Shown: positions 17,184 to 25,661, numbered from the stretch's first letter. The stretch is DNA of 29,412 nucleotides from JBILXY01 sp044378055 (GCA_044378055.1 JBILXY010000012.1:1-29412), one strand, 5' to 3'. The notes: generated from the letters alone by a model not told the origin. Program-made: numbers and translations.

Positions 17184-18068
17184 TTAAATATTAAAAAACT
17201 TTTCTGCATTGAATTTAGAAGTCTCCAAAGCTAACTTGTAAGACATATTTTGTAGATCAGCTAGTTTCCTCAGCGAATGCTCTACCATCATAGGCTCACA
17301 AATTTTTCCTCTAAACGGATTTGGGGCAAGAAATGGTAAATCGGTTTCCACTACAAAATTATTAATATCATTTTTTTCAACAGCCTCGCTCAAATTTTTT
17401 GCTGAATTAAAAGTAACAATTCCACCAATGGCCATTTTCCCTTGTAACTTAATAATTTGCTCAGCGTCATTAGCATTTCCGGTAAAGCAATGAATTAGAA
17501 ATTTTCCGTGAATTTCGGGGTACTTTTTTAAGATTACAAACAAATCCTCAAAAGCTTCGCGGCAGTGAATAATTAAAGGTAAATTCAGCTGAATCGCTAA
17601 TTTTATTTGACTTTCAAAAAGGTCTTTCTGGGTTTGAATAATGTTAGGTTCATGGGAATAAAAATAATCTAAACCGCATTCGCCAATACCAACTAGTTTG
17701 GTTTTTAATTCAGGTTTACTATTAATAAATTCAATTACTAAGTTTTGAAAATTTAAATAATGTGCTAAATCAAAGTCTTTCTGCACAATTTCAGGGTGGC
17801 TGCCAAGCAGTAAATATATTTTAGGATTAGCAATTAGTTTCCAACTTTGTAAAAAATTAAAGGAAGAAACTGTAGGCTGAATAATCCAATCGTGGTTTTG
17901 AATATGTTGTTCTAAAAAACTCTGCTCTTCAATACCAAAATTTATAGCGTAATCTTCTAAATTATGATTCTCAACAGACAATAACTCTACTGGTTCTTCT
18001 TCTCTTAAATTTGGCCAAAAACCGTTTTGGTGAAGAAACAAATCTAAATGAGCATGTGTGTCGTACAT
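17184..18068 (-). CDS. tatD: TatD-family metal-dependent DNase
   Basis: The protein has 294 residues and is cytoplasmic. The metal ligands of the TatD TIM barrel are all visible: H5 and H7 in THAHLD, E130 in GIGECGLDYFY, H168 in LIIHCRE, H193 in LIHCFTG, and D243 in ETDLPFLAPNPFRG. Family members are 3'-5' exonucleases used in DNA repair and quality control. The stretch between the HxH strand and the YLLLGSHPE strand (about 20-85) is somewhat longer than in typical TatD. The gene lies 35 bases downstream of the SWIM gene and five upstream of the CPBP gene on the same strand. Confidence 0.93.
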   Translation of the reverse strand: MYDTHAHLDLFLHQNGFWPNLREEEPVELLSVENHNLEDYAINFGIEEQSFLEQHIQNHDWIIQPTVSSFNFLQSWKLIANPKIYLLLGSHPEIVQKDFDLAHYLNFQNLVIEFINSKPELKTKLVGIGECGLDYFYSHEPNIIQTQKDLFESQIKLAIQLNLPLIIHCREAFEDLFVILKKYPEIHGKFLIHCFTGNANDAEQIIKLQGKMAIGGIVTFNSAKNLSEAVEKNDINNFVVETDLPFLAPNPFRGKICEPMMVEHSLRKLADLQNMSYKLALETSKFNAEKFFNI

Positions 18069-18103
18069 GAATTGAATAGAGGTAATTTTTCAGGGCTGGT
18101 CAA

Positions 18104-19234
18104 TTATAAATCTGACCAAAGTTTTTTTCGTTTTGGATAACTTTCTTTTAAATATTTCTTTGTTTCAACATAAGAAGTTGTATCGCCAATTTTTGTTCGC
18201 CAAGTAAGCATTATTTCACGAATTTCTTCAGTTCCTTGAATTGTTAAAAAGTCAGCCCAAATTTTTAAATGTTGGAAAATGTTTTCTTCAATTTGCTCCA
18301 GTAAGTCTGGGAAAAGAACGGCCATTTCAATTAAAGACTTTGGGTCTAATTTGGCTATGTTTTCTTCCAGCCAATCTTTCATTTTAATTTCTAGGGCGAA
18401 TTGCACCTTCAAACTTTCTTTATTTGGATATGCATCCAATTCCTGCATAATTAAAATCTTTAAATTATCCTCCAGCTTGAACAAATATTCATTAAGCATT
18501 TTTCCGTATTCATGTTTTAAAAGGTGAGACTGAAACCACAGCTCCACCAATACTTTAATTTGATGGGTAGGGTGCAAATTAGGAAATAATTTCATCCAAA
18601 ATTTCCACCAAACCGTACTTCCAGTGATCATTGAATCTACAATTAATTGAGCCAGTTTTTTTTCTTGATAGAAGTCTTGGGTTGCTTGCTTGCAAATATC
18701 CTCAAAACCTTGCCAGAACTCGGTAAACTGCAAATTTTCATCACTGGTTTTACGCACAATTTGGCTTATCCAGGGGAATAGGTTAGACCTTGATCTCTCG
18801 AAGTATTGGTATATTTTAGATAGCCATTCTCGTTGCTCTTGGTTGTTATTATATTCAAATAAATTATCTAAACTTGATTGAATTTCTTGCTTTTGTAATT
18901 TATGTTGTTTCGGTTGAATAAATTCTTGTTCTATAGAAGCACAAACAGCTACAATATGCTTGCAAGTACCGAACTCTTTAAAGTAAGCACAGCTACAAAA
19001 AGCAGATTCTTGAAGAGCATTTTCGGCCTGTTCCCATTTTTGAATGCTCAAGACCAAATGCAATAGAGGAATTACTACAACTTCAGTATTAGTATCCTTA
19101 ACTTGGTATTTTCTCCAAGAATCAATAGTTAAATCTGTAAAACCAATCACTCCGCCTTCCAAGAAAGTTTTCAATCCTCTGCCGTAAATGGATTTATCTA
19201 CCAATTTTCTTACCGAGTCTAAATATGAAACCAT
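18104..19234 (-). CDS. SWIM zinc-finger protein of unknown function
   Basis: The protein has 376 residues. A SWIM zinc finger with the CxCx8CxH pattern is present at C80, C82, C91 and H93 (CSCAYFKEFGTCKH). The rest (about 105-376) is mostly helical, rich in Leu, Glu, Lys and Trp, with no membrane segments, and resembles no domain I recognise. SWIM fingers bind DNA or proteins and in bacteria are often encoded beside SNF2-type helicases; none is present here. It is first in a minus-strand unit with tatD and the CPBP gene, hinting at a nucleic-acid role with TatD, which is inference only. Confidence 0.8.
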   Translation of the reverse strand: MVSYLDSVRKLVDKSIYGRGLKTFLEGGVIGFTDLTIDSWRKYQVKDTNTEVVVIPLLHLVLSIQKWEQAENALQESAFCSCAYFKEFGTCKHIVAVCASIEQEFIQPKQHKLQKQEIQSSLDNLFEYNNNQEQREWLSKIYQYFERSRSNLFPWISQIVRKTSDENLQFTEFWQGFEDICKQATQDFYQEKKLAQLIVDSMITGSTVWWKFWMKLFPNLHPTHQIKVLVELWFQSHLLKHEYGKMLNEYLFKLEDNLKILIMQELDAYPNKESLKVQFALEIKMKDWLEENIAKLDPKSLIEMAVLFPDLLEQIEENIFQHLKIWADFLTIQGTEEIREIMLTWRTKIGDTTSYVETKKYLKESYPKRKKLWSDL

Positions 19235-19263
19235 TACAATCAGGTTCTTACAATATTCCTATT

Positions 19264-19295
19264 TTGACAAGCAATAAACAATGTATTTCTATAAG
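19264..19295 (+). promoter_or_regulatory. Possible promoter for the 34-residue peptide
   Basis: A perfect TTGACA (19264-19269) is followed after 20 bases by TATAAG (19290-19295). The start codon of the small frame is 15 bases further on. The long spacer lowers confidence. Confidence 0.4.
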
Positions 19296-19310
19296 CTTAA
19301 TAATACCATT

Positions 19311-19415
19311 ATGTCTTTTGATATTGCAGTTTCTTTGTTTTTTATTATTATATTTTTAGTTGGTATAAATTTCTTAATGTGGTTCTATTTTGTAAAGAAA
19401 GGTCATATTAAATAG
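19311..19415 (+). CDS. Predicted 34-residue single-pass membrane peptide
   Basis: An ATG at 19311 opens a 34-residue frame ending in TAG. It has a short polar start (MSFDIAV), a continuous hydrophobic stretch of about 22 residues rich in Phe and Ile, then FVKKGHIK. The positive charge at the end predicts that the C-terminus is inside. It sits alone in a 283-base gap between two minus-strand genes, with a promoter-like sequence upstream and no ribosome binding site. I know no family for it. Such AT-rich DNA can give hydrophobic frames by chance. The rest of the gap (19416-19517) shows nothing I can interpret. Confidence 0.45.
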   Translation: MSFDIAVSLFFIIIFLVGINFLMWFYFVKKGHIK

Positions 19416-19517
19416 AAATACTAAAATTAAGTATCAATAATTAAGAATTCAAGCGAAGAAATTGGAAATCGGCGGAAATTTTTAAGTTAAAGTGGAGTGA
19501 TTCTATCGTTAAGTTAA

Positions 19518-20849
19518 CTAAATATTTTTCCTAATGAAATTTTGTAATTCAGAATTCCTTAATTGTTGAAAGTTTCCATTGAAAGAAGCTTCATCTACTT
19601 TCCCTTGAGATTTAATATATTGATTAGCAACAAAACTTAAACCCAAAACTCCTACTATTGCCGTACCTAATTTTGTTGAAATTATTGGAAGACTATCTTC
19701 TGGTTTTAACATGCTTGTTTGCCATAGAATTAACCCAACTGATGACAAAGTACTTAGAAGATTAGCTCCGAACTTTTTTGATTTCCAGAATGGTTTATTA
19801 CTTGCATTATTTTGTTCAAGGCCGGATTGTGAATTATTCTCCACATTTTTAGAATTTAAACTAATGTTAGCAGAGTTAAGTATAGCCTGACTGGGTACAA
19901 ATTCAACCGAGTTACCCTTCTTATAATTTGAAAAATCAACCTGTAATTGATCATATAACTTTAAAAGATTTGCTAATTGCACTCTATAATTTTCTTTTTG
20001 CTGATTAGAAACCATTAAATCATTTTTGGTTTGGTTTAGCAATAAGTTTTGCTGCCTAAATGTTGTTAGAATCTTTTCAAATACCAAATTGTAGTCTTTT
20101 TTTACTAATAAATTTTCAAGTTCATTAATGTTTATGGGTAAGTCGTTAAAATTTCTTAAAGCTAAAATTGATTTCTCCTCAATGGTAAGCCCTAGTTGTA
20201 CTTCAGGCATAGTTGGCGAGTTTGGGGTAGGGGCTGTCTTTCCTGTGAAGGCTTCATAAATAGCCACAGTAGCTAAATCTGACAACCAATTTAAATGTTC
20301 ATTAGATCCCAATCCTTGAACAAAGCCGAGCTCGATTAAATGGGCTAAAGGGTTTGTATCTCTAATCCAACCAAGTCTGCCAAAAGATGCTAAATTATCT
20401 GTTCTCGCCCAAGAATTTGCTTCTGCTCCAACTTGAACCATTCTATCTCTCATAAATCTGGCAATGTTCATGCTTAATTTATCCTCATTATAAAACTGCC
20501 CATCTTGGCCTGTGTATTGTCCAAATCCGTAAACTCCAACTCTTTTATCGGCCGTTTCGCTGGAAATTCCACTAGCTGAATCTCTGTGAATTTCAATCGC
20601 CCAGGTTTGTCCCCATTTAAATTTAGAGTTTACATGATTAATAGATCCAATCAAATCCAGCTCATGAGGCACAACATAAACGCTAATACCCAGGGCTTTA
20701 AGATTGCTGGCTATCCTTTCTGTAGTATAAATATTATTTTCCCTTTCAACATTATTTCCAGAAACGGCGCCGCTATCTCTTCCGCCATGTCCTGCACATA
20801 AGGTTATAAAATTGGGAGACCTAAGGTACTCAAATTTAGAAGTAAGCAT
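19518..20849 (-). CDS. N-acetylmuramoyl-L-alanine amidase (Amidase_3) with coiled linker and holin-like C-terminal hairpin
   Basis: The protein has 443 residues. Residues 13-203 form an Amidase_3 zinc domain that cuts between MurNAc and L-Ala in peptidoglycan: H21 in CAGHGG, E36 in VERENN, H88 in EIHRD, and catalytic E173 in LIELGF. A helical, Gln/Leu-rich linker (about 235-310) may form a coiled coil. Two membrane segments follow (about 362-380 and 390-408), with a short turn between them, as in small phage holins. There is no N-terminal signal peptide, so how the amidase reaches the wall is unclear. The hairpin could insert with both ends on the same side. It could be a cell-separation enzyme or a domesticated phage lysis protein. 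It is transcribed alone from a strong promoter. Confidence 0.87.
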   Translation of the reverse strand: MLTSKFEYLRSPNFITLCAGHGGRDSGAVSGNNVERENNIYTTERIASNLKALGISVYVVPHELDLIGSINHVNSKFKWGQTWAIEIHRDSASGISSETADKRVGVYGFGQYTGQDGQFYNEDKLSMNIARFMRDRMVQVGAEANSWARTDNLASFGRLGWIRDTNPLAHLIELGFVQGLGSNEHLNWLSDLATVAIYEAFTGKTAPTPNSPTMPEVQLGLTIEEKSILALRNFNDLPININELENLLVKKDYNLVFEKILTTFRQQNLLLNQTKNDLMVSNQQKENYRVQLANLLKLYDQLQVDFSNYKKGNSVEFVPSQAILNSANISLNSKNVENNSQSGLEQNNASNKPFWKSKKFGANLLSTLSSVGLILWQTSMLKPEDSLPIISTKLGTAIVGVLGLSFVANQYIKSQGKVDEASFNGNFQQLRNSELQNFIRKNI

Positions 20850-20874
20850 ATTGTAACAAATTTAAAATTGGGCT

Positions 20875-20903
20875 TGTATAACATGTAAAACAATGTCTGT
20901 CAA
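20875..20903 (-). promoter_or_regulatory. Strong sigma-70-like promoter of the amidase gene
   Basis: TTGACA (20903-20898) and TATACA (20880-20875) are 17 bases apart on the minus strand, and a TG one base before the -10 makes it an extended -10. Predicted start is near 20868, giving a leader of about 19 bases without a Shine-Dalgarno motif. Confidence 0.65.
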
Positions 20904-20928
20904 AAGAAAAATTTAGTATCTTTCAAAC

Positions 20929-20961
20929 TTGCACTTGATGAAAAGTAAAATCAACTATAAT
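20929..20961 (+). promoter_or_regulatory. Promoter of prmC
   Basis: A perfect TATAAT lies at 20956-20961. The -35 could be TTGCAC (20929-20934, 21-base spacer) or TTGATG (20935-20940, 15-base spacer). The leader would be about 30 bases with no Shine-Dalgarno motif. Confidence 0.45.
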
Positions 20962-20997
20962 AGTTAGTAAATTTGCCCAATCTAAATTGTTAAAAAT

Positions 20998-21834
20998 ATG
21001 TCTAATTCCGCTCCACTACAACTAAAAGACATAAACGAAATTAAAATTGCTGCGACTATTCTTAATATTAATTCAGGCGAAGTTGTGGCTTATTTATCGA
21101 ATCATAAAAATTTACCTCCGAAAAAAATAAGTAAATTAAATGAAAAATTGGAACTTTTTAGAAGCGGTTATCCGTTAGATTATATTATTGGCTATGTTGA
21201 ATTGTTTGGAATTAAGTTTAAAGTTAACAAAAATACCCTAATTCCAAGACCTGAAACTATAGATTGGCTTAATGATTTATTATCTCCTGCCCATCGAACC
21301 AATACAATAAAGTTTCAAAAGCCTACTAATTTTCTGCTAGATATTGGCTGTGGTTGTGGACTTATTGGCTTAAGTTTAGCCTCGCTATTTAATAAAGTTC
21401 TGCTCACCGATTTATCCAAGTCGGCTTTAAGAATTGCCAAAGAAAATGCAGAATATAATATTATTAAAAATGTGGAATTTTATTGTTCCAATTTGTTGGA
21501 AAACCAAGATTTAAAGAAAAAGATTGAAAATTTACCATACACTTTGATAGCAAATTTGCCATATGTTCCAACCGCTGATCTTAAAAATGTTGATGCAAAT
21601 AACTTGCATTTTGAACCTAAGAAAGCTATATTTTCTGGGAAAGATGGACTGTATTTGTTTAAAAAATTAATTAAACAACTGAAAGTTGCCCCTACCTATA
21701 AACCAAGTGAAATTATCCTGGAACTAGACCCTAGAAATATTCAAGCCGCTGAAGTAATTTTAAAAGAATTGTATCAAAATACCATTATTTGGCCAGATAA
21801 TTATGGAAAACAAAGGCTTCTCCAAGCTTGGTAA
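20998..21834 (+). CDS. prmC: Release-factor glutamine methyltransferase PrmC (HemK)
   Basis: The protein has 278 residues and is cytoplasmic. It methylates the glutamine of the GGQ motif of peptide chain release factors using S-adenosylmethionine. An N-terminal helical domain (about 1-75) leads to LIPRPET (81-87), the usual junction motif. The methyltransferase domain has motif I DIGCGCG (115-121) and a catalytic NLPY (186-189) where the family usually has NPPY. The change of the first proline to leucine is tolerated in related N/Q methyltransferases. It is not beside prfA, its usual partner, within this window. Confidence 0.92.
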   Translation: MSNSAPLQLKDINEIKIAATILNINSGEVVAYLSNHKNLPPKKISKLNEKLELFRSGYPLDYIIGYVELFGIKFKVNKNTLIPRPETIDWLNDLLSPAHRTNTIKFQKPTNFLLDIGCGCGLIGLSLASLFNKVLLTDLSKSALRIAKENAEYNIIKNVEFYCSNLLENQDLKKKIENLPYTLIANLPYVPTADLKNVDANNLHFEPKKAIFSGKDGLYLFKKLIKQLKVAPTYKPSEIILELDPRNIQAAEVILKELYQNTIIWPDNYGKQRLLQAW

Positions 21835-21879
21835 TCGGTAGTTGACAAATACAATGACCCAAACAAGTCTTGTCTTAAT

Positions 21880-23196
21880 ATGCCTAATCAAGGTTTAATT
21901 ACTAAAATAGTAAGCGTTACTTTATTGCTCTCTTTTGTTGGTTTATTTCCAGTTCTAGCTTTGGCACAACAATCTTCTACAAATCCAATAAGTCTTGCAA
22001 TTAGCAAAGTTACTAGAAATGGACAGGTTGAAAATACAAAGAAAGATGGCACCAACAATTTTGTATATGAAAACGAATTGAATTTAGACGACGATATTAG
22101 GTATGGCTGGCTTGGAACAGATTTAAATTTAAAGTACAAAACTTCACCTGCAATTGGCGGAGGATATTTAAAAATATATCTAAATGATGATACCAATGAA
22201 GCAAATTTAATAACCGAATACGGTACTAGTCCGCTTCCAGTTTCTGCTTTAAAGTCTAAGCTAGTTGAAGGTCAGAATAAAATTTTACTGGTTTATATTG
22301 ATTCCACCAATAGATTTGCAAGTCAACCAACCAAAGTGGCCTTTAGTTTTAAATTTAAAAAAGCCAGTAACTTACCCAATATTCAGGTTTTAGAACCAAC
22401 GCCAAATTCGGTTATTGGAAGGGGCGCAGATAAAGATATTTCCATTCAACTAACTAATTTTGAATTAGAAAACTCTGATAGTAGGCTTCCAAATAGGGGA
22501 AAATTGAATGTTTACGCAAACACAGTTTTAGATCAGAACAGGCTTGGAATTTTTAGTGTTTCACAAAATGTACAGGGAAATATCTATGTAAGGTTTAATA
22601 CAAGAGATCTTGAAACCTCCAGAATTCCCGACGGTCTTGCAACCCAATTAATTTTTGTTTTAACTAAAACTGATGGAACTTTATTGAACTTCCAAAACAC
22701 ATTGCAAGTAAGAAGTAATTATAATGGCAGCTTAGATGTTGGTCTTCCAAGGGTTACAATTACAGAACCAAGAAAAGATAGAACCAATCTTACTGTGGAT
22801 GGTAACCAAAAATTCATTGTTCAAGTGGATAATTTTACCATTCTAACTGAAACAAGCAAAGAAGCTAACGAAGATACAAAAGGATATTTACAAATTTATG
22901 TTGATAATAAACCTTTAAAAATTCTTTGGCCAAAAAATACTTTTACCCTAAATGAAATTGGCCTTAACGATGTTGCTGAAGGCAGAAAAACTGTTAAAGT
23001 TCAATTAGTAAATAAAAACTATACAAAACTTTCCCCAGAAGCTTCAGATAGCTTAGAAATTATCTTTGCACCAAAGTTCAACGAAAATTTAAATAATTCA
23101 CCTCAGGTTGAAAATCAGAGCTGGAGAATCGTTCTGGTAATTGTTACTGTTGTTCTAGTTGTAGGTGGAATTTCTGTTCTAATTACGAGGGGTTAA
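21880..23196 (+). CDS. Exported protein with three Ig-like repeats and a C-terminal membrane anchor
   Basis: The protein has 438 residues. There is a signal peptide (about 1-29, cleavage probably after ALA). Three beta-rich repeats of about 120-130 residues follow. Each has a core strand (YLKIYLND, KLNVYANT, YLQIYVDN) and a later strand after a Glu/Pro-Gly turn (LVEGQNKILLVYID, IPDGLATQLIFVLT, VAEGRKTVKVQLV). A membrane helix (about 413-436) ends the protein, with only Thr-Arg-Gly inside. The repeats look like one duplicated Ig-like domain; I do not recognise the family with certainty. It starts 45 bases after prmC; a TTGACA lies at 21842 but the matching -10 is poor. It is followed 24 bases later by the YvcK-like gene. 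Confidence 0.85.
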   Translation: MPNQGLITKIVSVTLLLSFVGLFPVLALAQQSSTNPISLAISKVTRNGQVENTKKDGTNNFVYENELNLDDDIRYGWLGTDLNLKYKTSPAIGGGYLKIYLNDDTNEANLITEYGTSPLPVSALKSKLVEGQNKILLVYIDSTNRFASQPTKVAFSFKFKKASNLPNIQVLEPTPNSVIGRGADKDISIQLTNFELENSDSRLPNRGKLNVYANTVLDQNRLGIFSVSQNVQGNIYVRFNTRDLETSRIPDGLATQLIFVLTKTDGTLLNFQNTLQVRSNYNGSLDVGLPRVTITEPRKDRTNLTVDGNQKFIVQVDNFTILTETSKEANEDTKGYLQIYVDNKPLKILWPKNTFTLNEIGLNDVAEGRKTVKVQLVNKNYTKLSPEASDSLEIIFAPKFNENLNNSPQVENQSWRIVLVIVTVVLVVGGISVLITRG

Positions 23197-23220
23197 TTTT
23201 AATATTTACAAGCTATTCCT

Positions 23221-24645
23221 ATGCAAAATACTTTGGGTTATAATAAGTTTTGTTTAACTTTAGGTTTTGGCGGTCATGGCTCGGCTTGTGTTTCTGATCA
23301 TATAATTCTTAACTCTGAAACTAGGTTTGATATAATTCTTGTCCCAATGGACGACGGTGGATGTTCCGGTAGAATTCAAAAATATTTCACGGAATCAATC
23401 TCGAATTTATCTCAAGAAAATGCTAAAAAATTTAACTTGAATAAAAGTCCAATTGCACTTGGCGATTTAAAAAATAACATCAAAGTTTGGCTTACAAAAA
23501 CAATTACATACCCAGTCAGCGTCGAAATCGTTATTAAAGCTTTCGAACTAAGATCGGACAATATTTTAGTTTTTAAAGAAAATTTTGATCAATTATCAAC
23601 CATATTCCCTTTTCTAGAAGAATACAGAGTCAGCTTTGGTTATCTTGCTGAATCTTATCTTGAAACTCTGTCTGAAAGCGCTGATTCAGGGGAAAGTACT
23701 TCATTTGCCAACATTTTACTTCAAGTAATTTATAATCAATCCCAAAACGCCGAAAGTTTCATCCAAACATTAAAAAATAACAAATTAATTCCAGCCAATG
23801 TAAATATTCATTTTCTTTTGGAAAGGCAATTAAAATTACAAGCAGAAACTGAAAAAGGATGTAAACTAAAATGCGAATCCGAACTAGATGTTCATTATAG
23901 TGACCCTGTAATTCTTGAATCCTACAAATTATTTGATGATGTTAAGAATGCTTATTTAAACGCTGCACAAATTTTTCAGGAAAATCTTAGCTTGGTTGCT
24001 CTGTTCCAACAGTATGAAAATGACCATAATTCAAATGGATATATTTTGTTTCCGGCTGGTTCAATAAGTAATCTTTTTCCTCTGCTAAATATTTTGAATC
24101 AGGAAATTAGAAATTTAAAGCTGCCAATATTCTGGATAACAAATTCATTTATTCAAGGTAATGAACAGCCTTTGCCAATTCAAATTTTAGAGATTCACAA
24201 AATGTTTGCCGGAAATGGTCTTCCAATTATGGTTCTTGGGGCCTCAAAAAACCCTTTCGACTTTATTCATTCTAAGACAGAAAAAATAGAGATGATTAAA
24301 AAATATGAGGCAGAAAATAAAAAACAAATTTCACAACATGATGTTGCACATCTAATTAAAAAGATAAATTTAAATACTATTTATTTACCCAAACTTACCA
24401 TGGTAAAGGTCAAAAATGCAGGTTTAAAATATCCAACTTTTGAACTTAATACAATTATCAATAGAATTTTAAATAGATGGTTATTAATTTTAGAACAGCC
24501 AAATATCAGTGATAAGAAAATATTAAGTTTATTGATTTCAAGTCTAAAGCCACTTATTCCAAAAGAGTATAAAATAAAGATTTACAAACCAAAAAAGTTC
24601 AACCTAAAGCATACTTTGTATTTTAATAAACATATTCAATACTAA
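23221..24645 (+). CDS. Divergent CofD/YvcK-like protein
   Basis: The protein has 474 residues and no membrane segments. The start matches the CofD/YvcK (UPF0052) Rossmann-like fold. A first strand and glycine loop (LTLGFGGHGSA) are followed by DDGGCSGR, the family signature DDGGSSGR with one change, then LGDLKNN, corresponding to the family's GDxRN. Later YILFPAGSISNLFPLLN fits the conserved GPGSLYTS region. YvcK binds UDP-sugars and controls carbon use and wall synthesis; CofD transfers a phospholactyl group. The glycine loop is atypical and there is a large helical insertion (about 90-250). Lying just before two glycosyltransferases, a wall-related YvcK-like role fits better than cofactor synthesis. 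The family link rests on these motifs alone. Confidence 0.7.
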   Translation: MQNTLGYNKFCLTLGFGGHGSACVSDHIILNSETRFDIILVPMDDGGCSGRIQKYFTESISNLSQENAKKFNLNKSPIALGDLKNNIKVWLTKTITYPVSVEIVIKAFELRSDNILVFKENFDQLSTIFPFLEEYRVSFGYLAESYLETLSESADSGESTSFANILLQVIYNQSQNAESFIQTLKNNKLIPANVNIHFLLERQLKLQAETEKGCKLKCESELDVHYSDPVILESYKLFDDVKNAYLNAAQIFQENLSLVALFQQYENDHNSNGYILFPAGSISNLFPLLNILNQEIRNLKLPIFWITNSFIQGNEQPLPIQILEIHKMFAGNGLPIMVLGASKNPFDFIHSKTEKIEMIKKYEAENKKQISQHDVAHLIKKINLNTIYLPKLTMVKVKNAGLKYPTFELNTIINRILNRWLLILEQPNISDKKILSLLISSLKPLIPKEYKIKIYKPKKFNLKHTLYFNKHIQY

Positions 24646-24677
24646 TTGACATATTTGGCTATTGATATCTGTATAAA
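24646..24677 (+). promoter_or_regulatory. Promoter of the GT2 gene, possibly giving a leaderless message
   Basis: TTGACA (24646-24651) and TATAAA (24672-24677) are 20 bases apart. The -10 ends six bases before the ATG at 24684, so transcription would start at or next to the start codon. Confidence 0.45.
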
Positions 24678-24683
24678 TTATAT

Positions 24684-25661
24684 ATGAAGACCTTATCTTT
24701 AATTGTACCATGCTACAATGAGGAAACAAATATTGCAGAATTCTATAATACTTTTCTGAAAGTATATAATAAATCTTTAAGTAAATTAATTAATTACGAA
24801 ATAGTTTTTATCGATGATGGAAGTAAAGACAAAACTGTAGAAGAGGTGAAAAAAGTAATAGCTAAAGACAACAAAGTAACTCTGGTGGAATTTTCACGAA
24901 ATTTTGGAAAAGAAATTGCTTTAACAGCTGGTTTATCTAATTGTATTGGCGATGGATGTGTTTTTCTAGATTCAGATTTACAATATCCAATAGATAAACT
25001 TCCCGATTTTGTTGATAAATGGCTTAGTGGCGTTGAAGTAGTAATAGGAATGAGGGACTCTAAGAAAACCAACAATATTGTGGAAAAAGTTGGTTCACTT
25101 TTTTTCTATAAAATAATTCAAGCAATTTCAGACACCCCAATTATTTCCGGGGCTTTAGATTACCGTTTACTAGATAGAGTTGTTATAGACGAGCTTTTAA
25201 AATTCAGCGAAAGGGGAAGAATGGTTAGGGCTTTAATTGATTGGCTTGGCTTTAGAAGAGATTTTGTTTATTATAAGGAATTACCAAGGTTCAGCGGCGA
25301 GCCAGGTTACAGTTTTGTAAAAAGGGTAAAATTAGCTCTTTCCACATTCATCTCTCAAAGCCTATTTCCTTTAAAATTAGCAGGATACATTGGATTGTTC
25401 ATATTTTCTTTATCAGGTGTTTTAGGTGTATTTATTCTTGTTCAAAGTTATATTTTAAAAGATCCAATGAATTTAAATATTTCTAATTCGTTTTCACTAG
25501 GTGTTTTGAATAGCTTTTTGGTAGGAATTGTGCTTATGTCTTTAGGAATAATTGCCTTATATATTGCTAATATTCACACAGAAGTAACCAACAGGCCAAT
25601 TTATGTAGTTAGAAAAATTCACAAGAAAGCTGTCGAAAAAAATTCTAAAGCAAAGTCTTAG
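24684..25661 (+). CDS. GT2 glycosyltransferase of the DPM1/GtrB type
   Basis: The protein has 325 residues. The GT-A domain starts with LSLIVPCYNEETNI, carries FIDDGSKDKT for nucleotide binding and FSRNFGKE, and has LDSDLQYP, the DxD metal site in the form seen in dolichyl/undecaprenyl-phosphate sugar transferases. Two C-terminal membrane helices (about 229-257 and 272-302) match the GtrB/ArnC topology. It probably moves glucose or a similar sugar from a nucleotide to undecaprenyl phosphate for later transfer outside the membrane. It is followed 29 bases later by a GT4 gene. Confidence 0.9.
   Translation: MKTLSLIVPCYNEETNIAEFYNTFLKVYNKSLSKLINYEIVFIDDGSKDKTVEEVKKVIAKDNKVTLVEFSRNFGKEIALTAGLSNCIGDGCVFLDSDLQYPIDKLPDFVDKWLSGVEVVIGMRDSKKTNNIVEKVGSLFFYKIIQAISDTPIISGALDYRLLDRVVIDELLKFSERGRMVRALIDWLGFRRDFVYYKELPRFSGEPGYSFVKRVKLALSTFISQSLFPLKLAGYIGLFIFSLSGVLGVFILVQSYILKDPMNLNISNSFSLGVLNSFLVGIVLMSLGIIALYIANIHTEVTNRPIYVVRKIHKKAVEKNSKAKS

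Noticed and set aside
16057..17194. Frames opposite or within the GT4 and CPBP genes (16057-16263, 16526-16729, 16961-17194)
   Set aside because: They overlap genes with intact catalytic motifs and show no features of their own.
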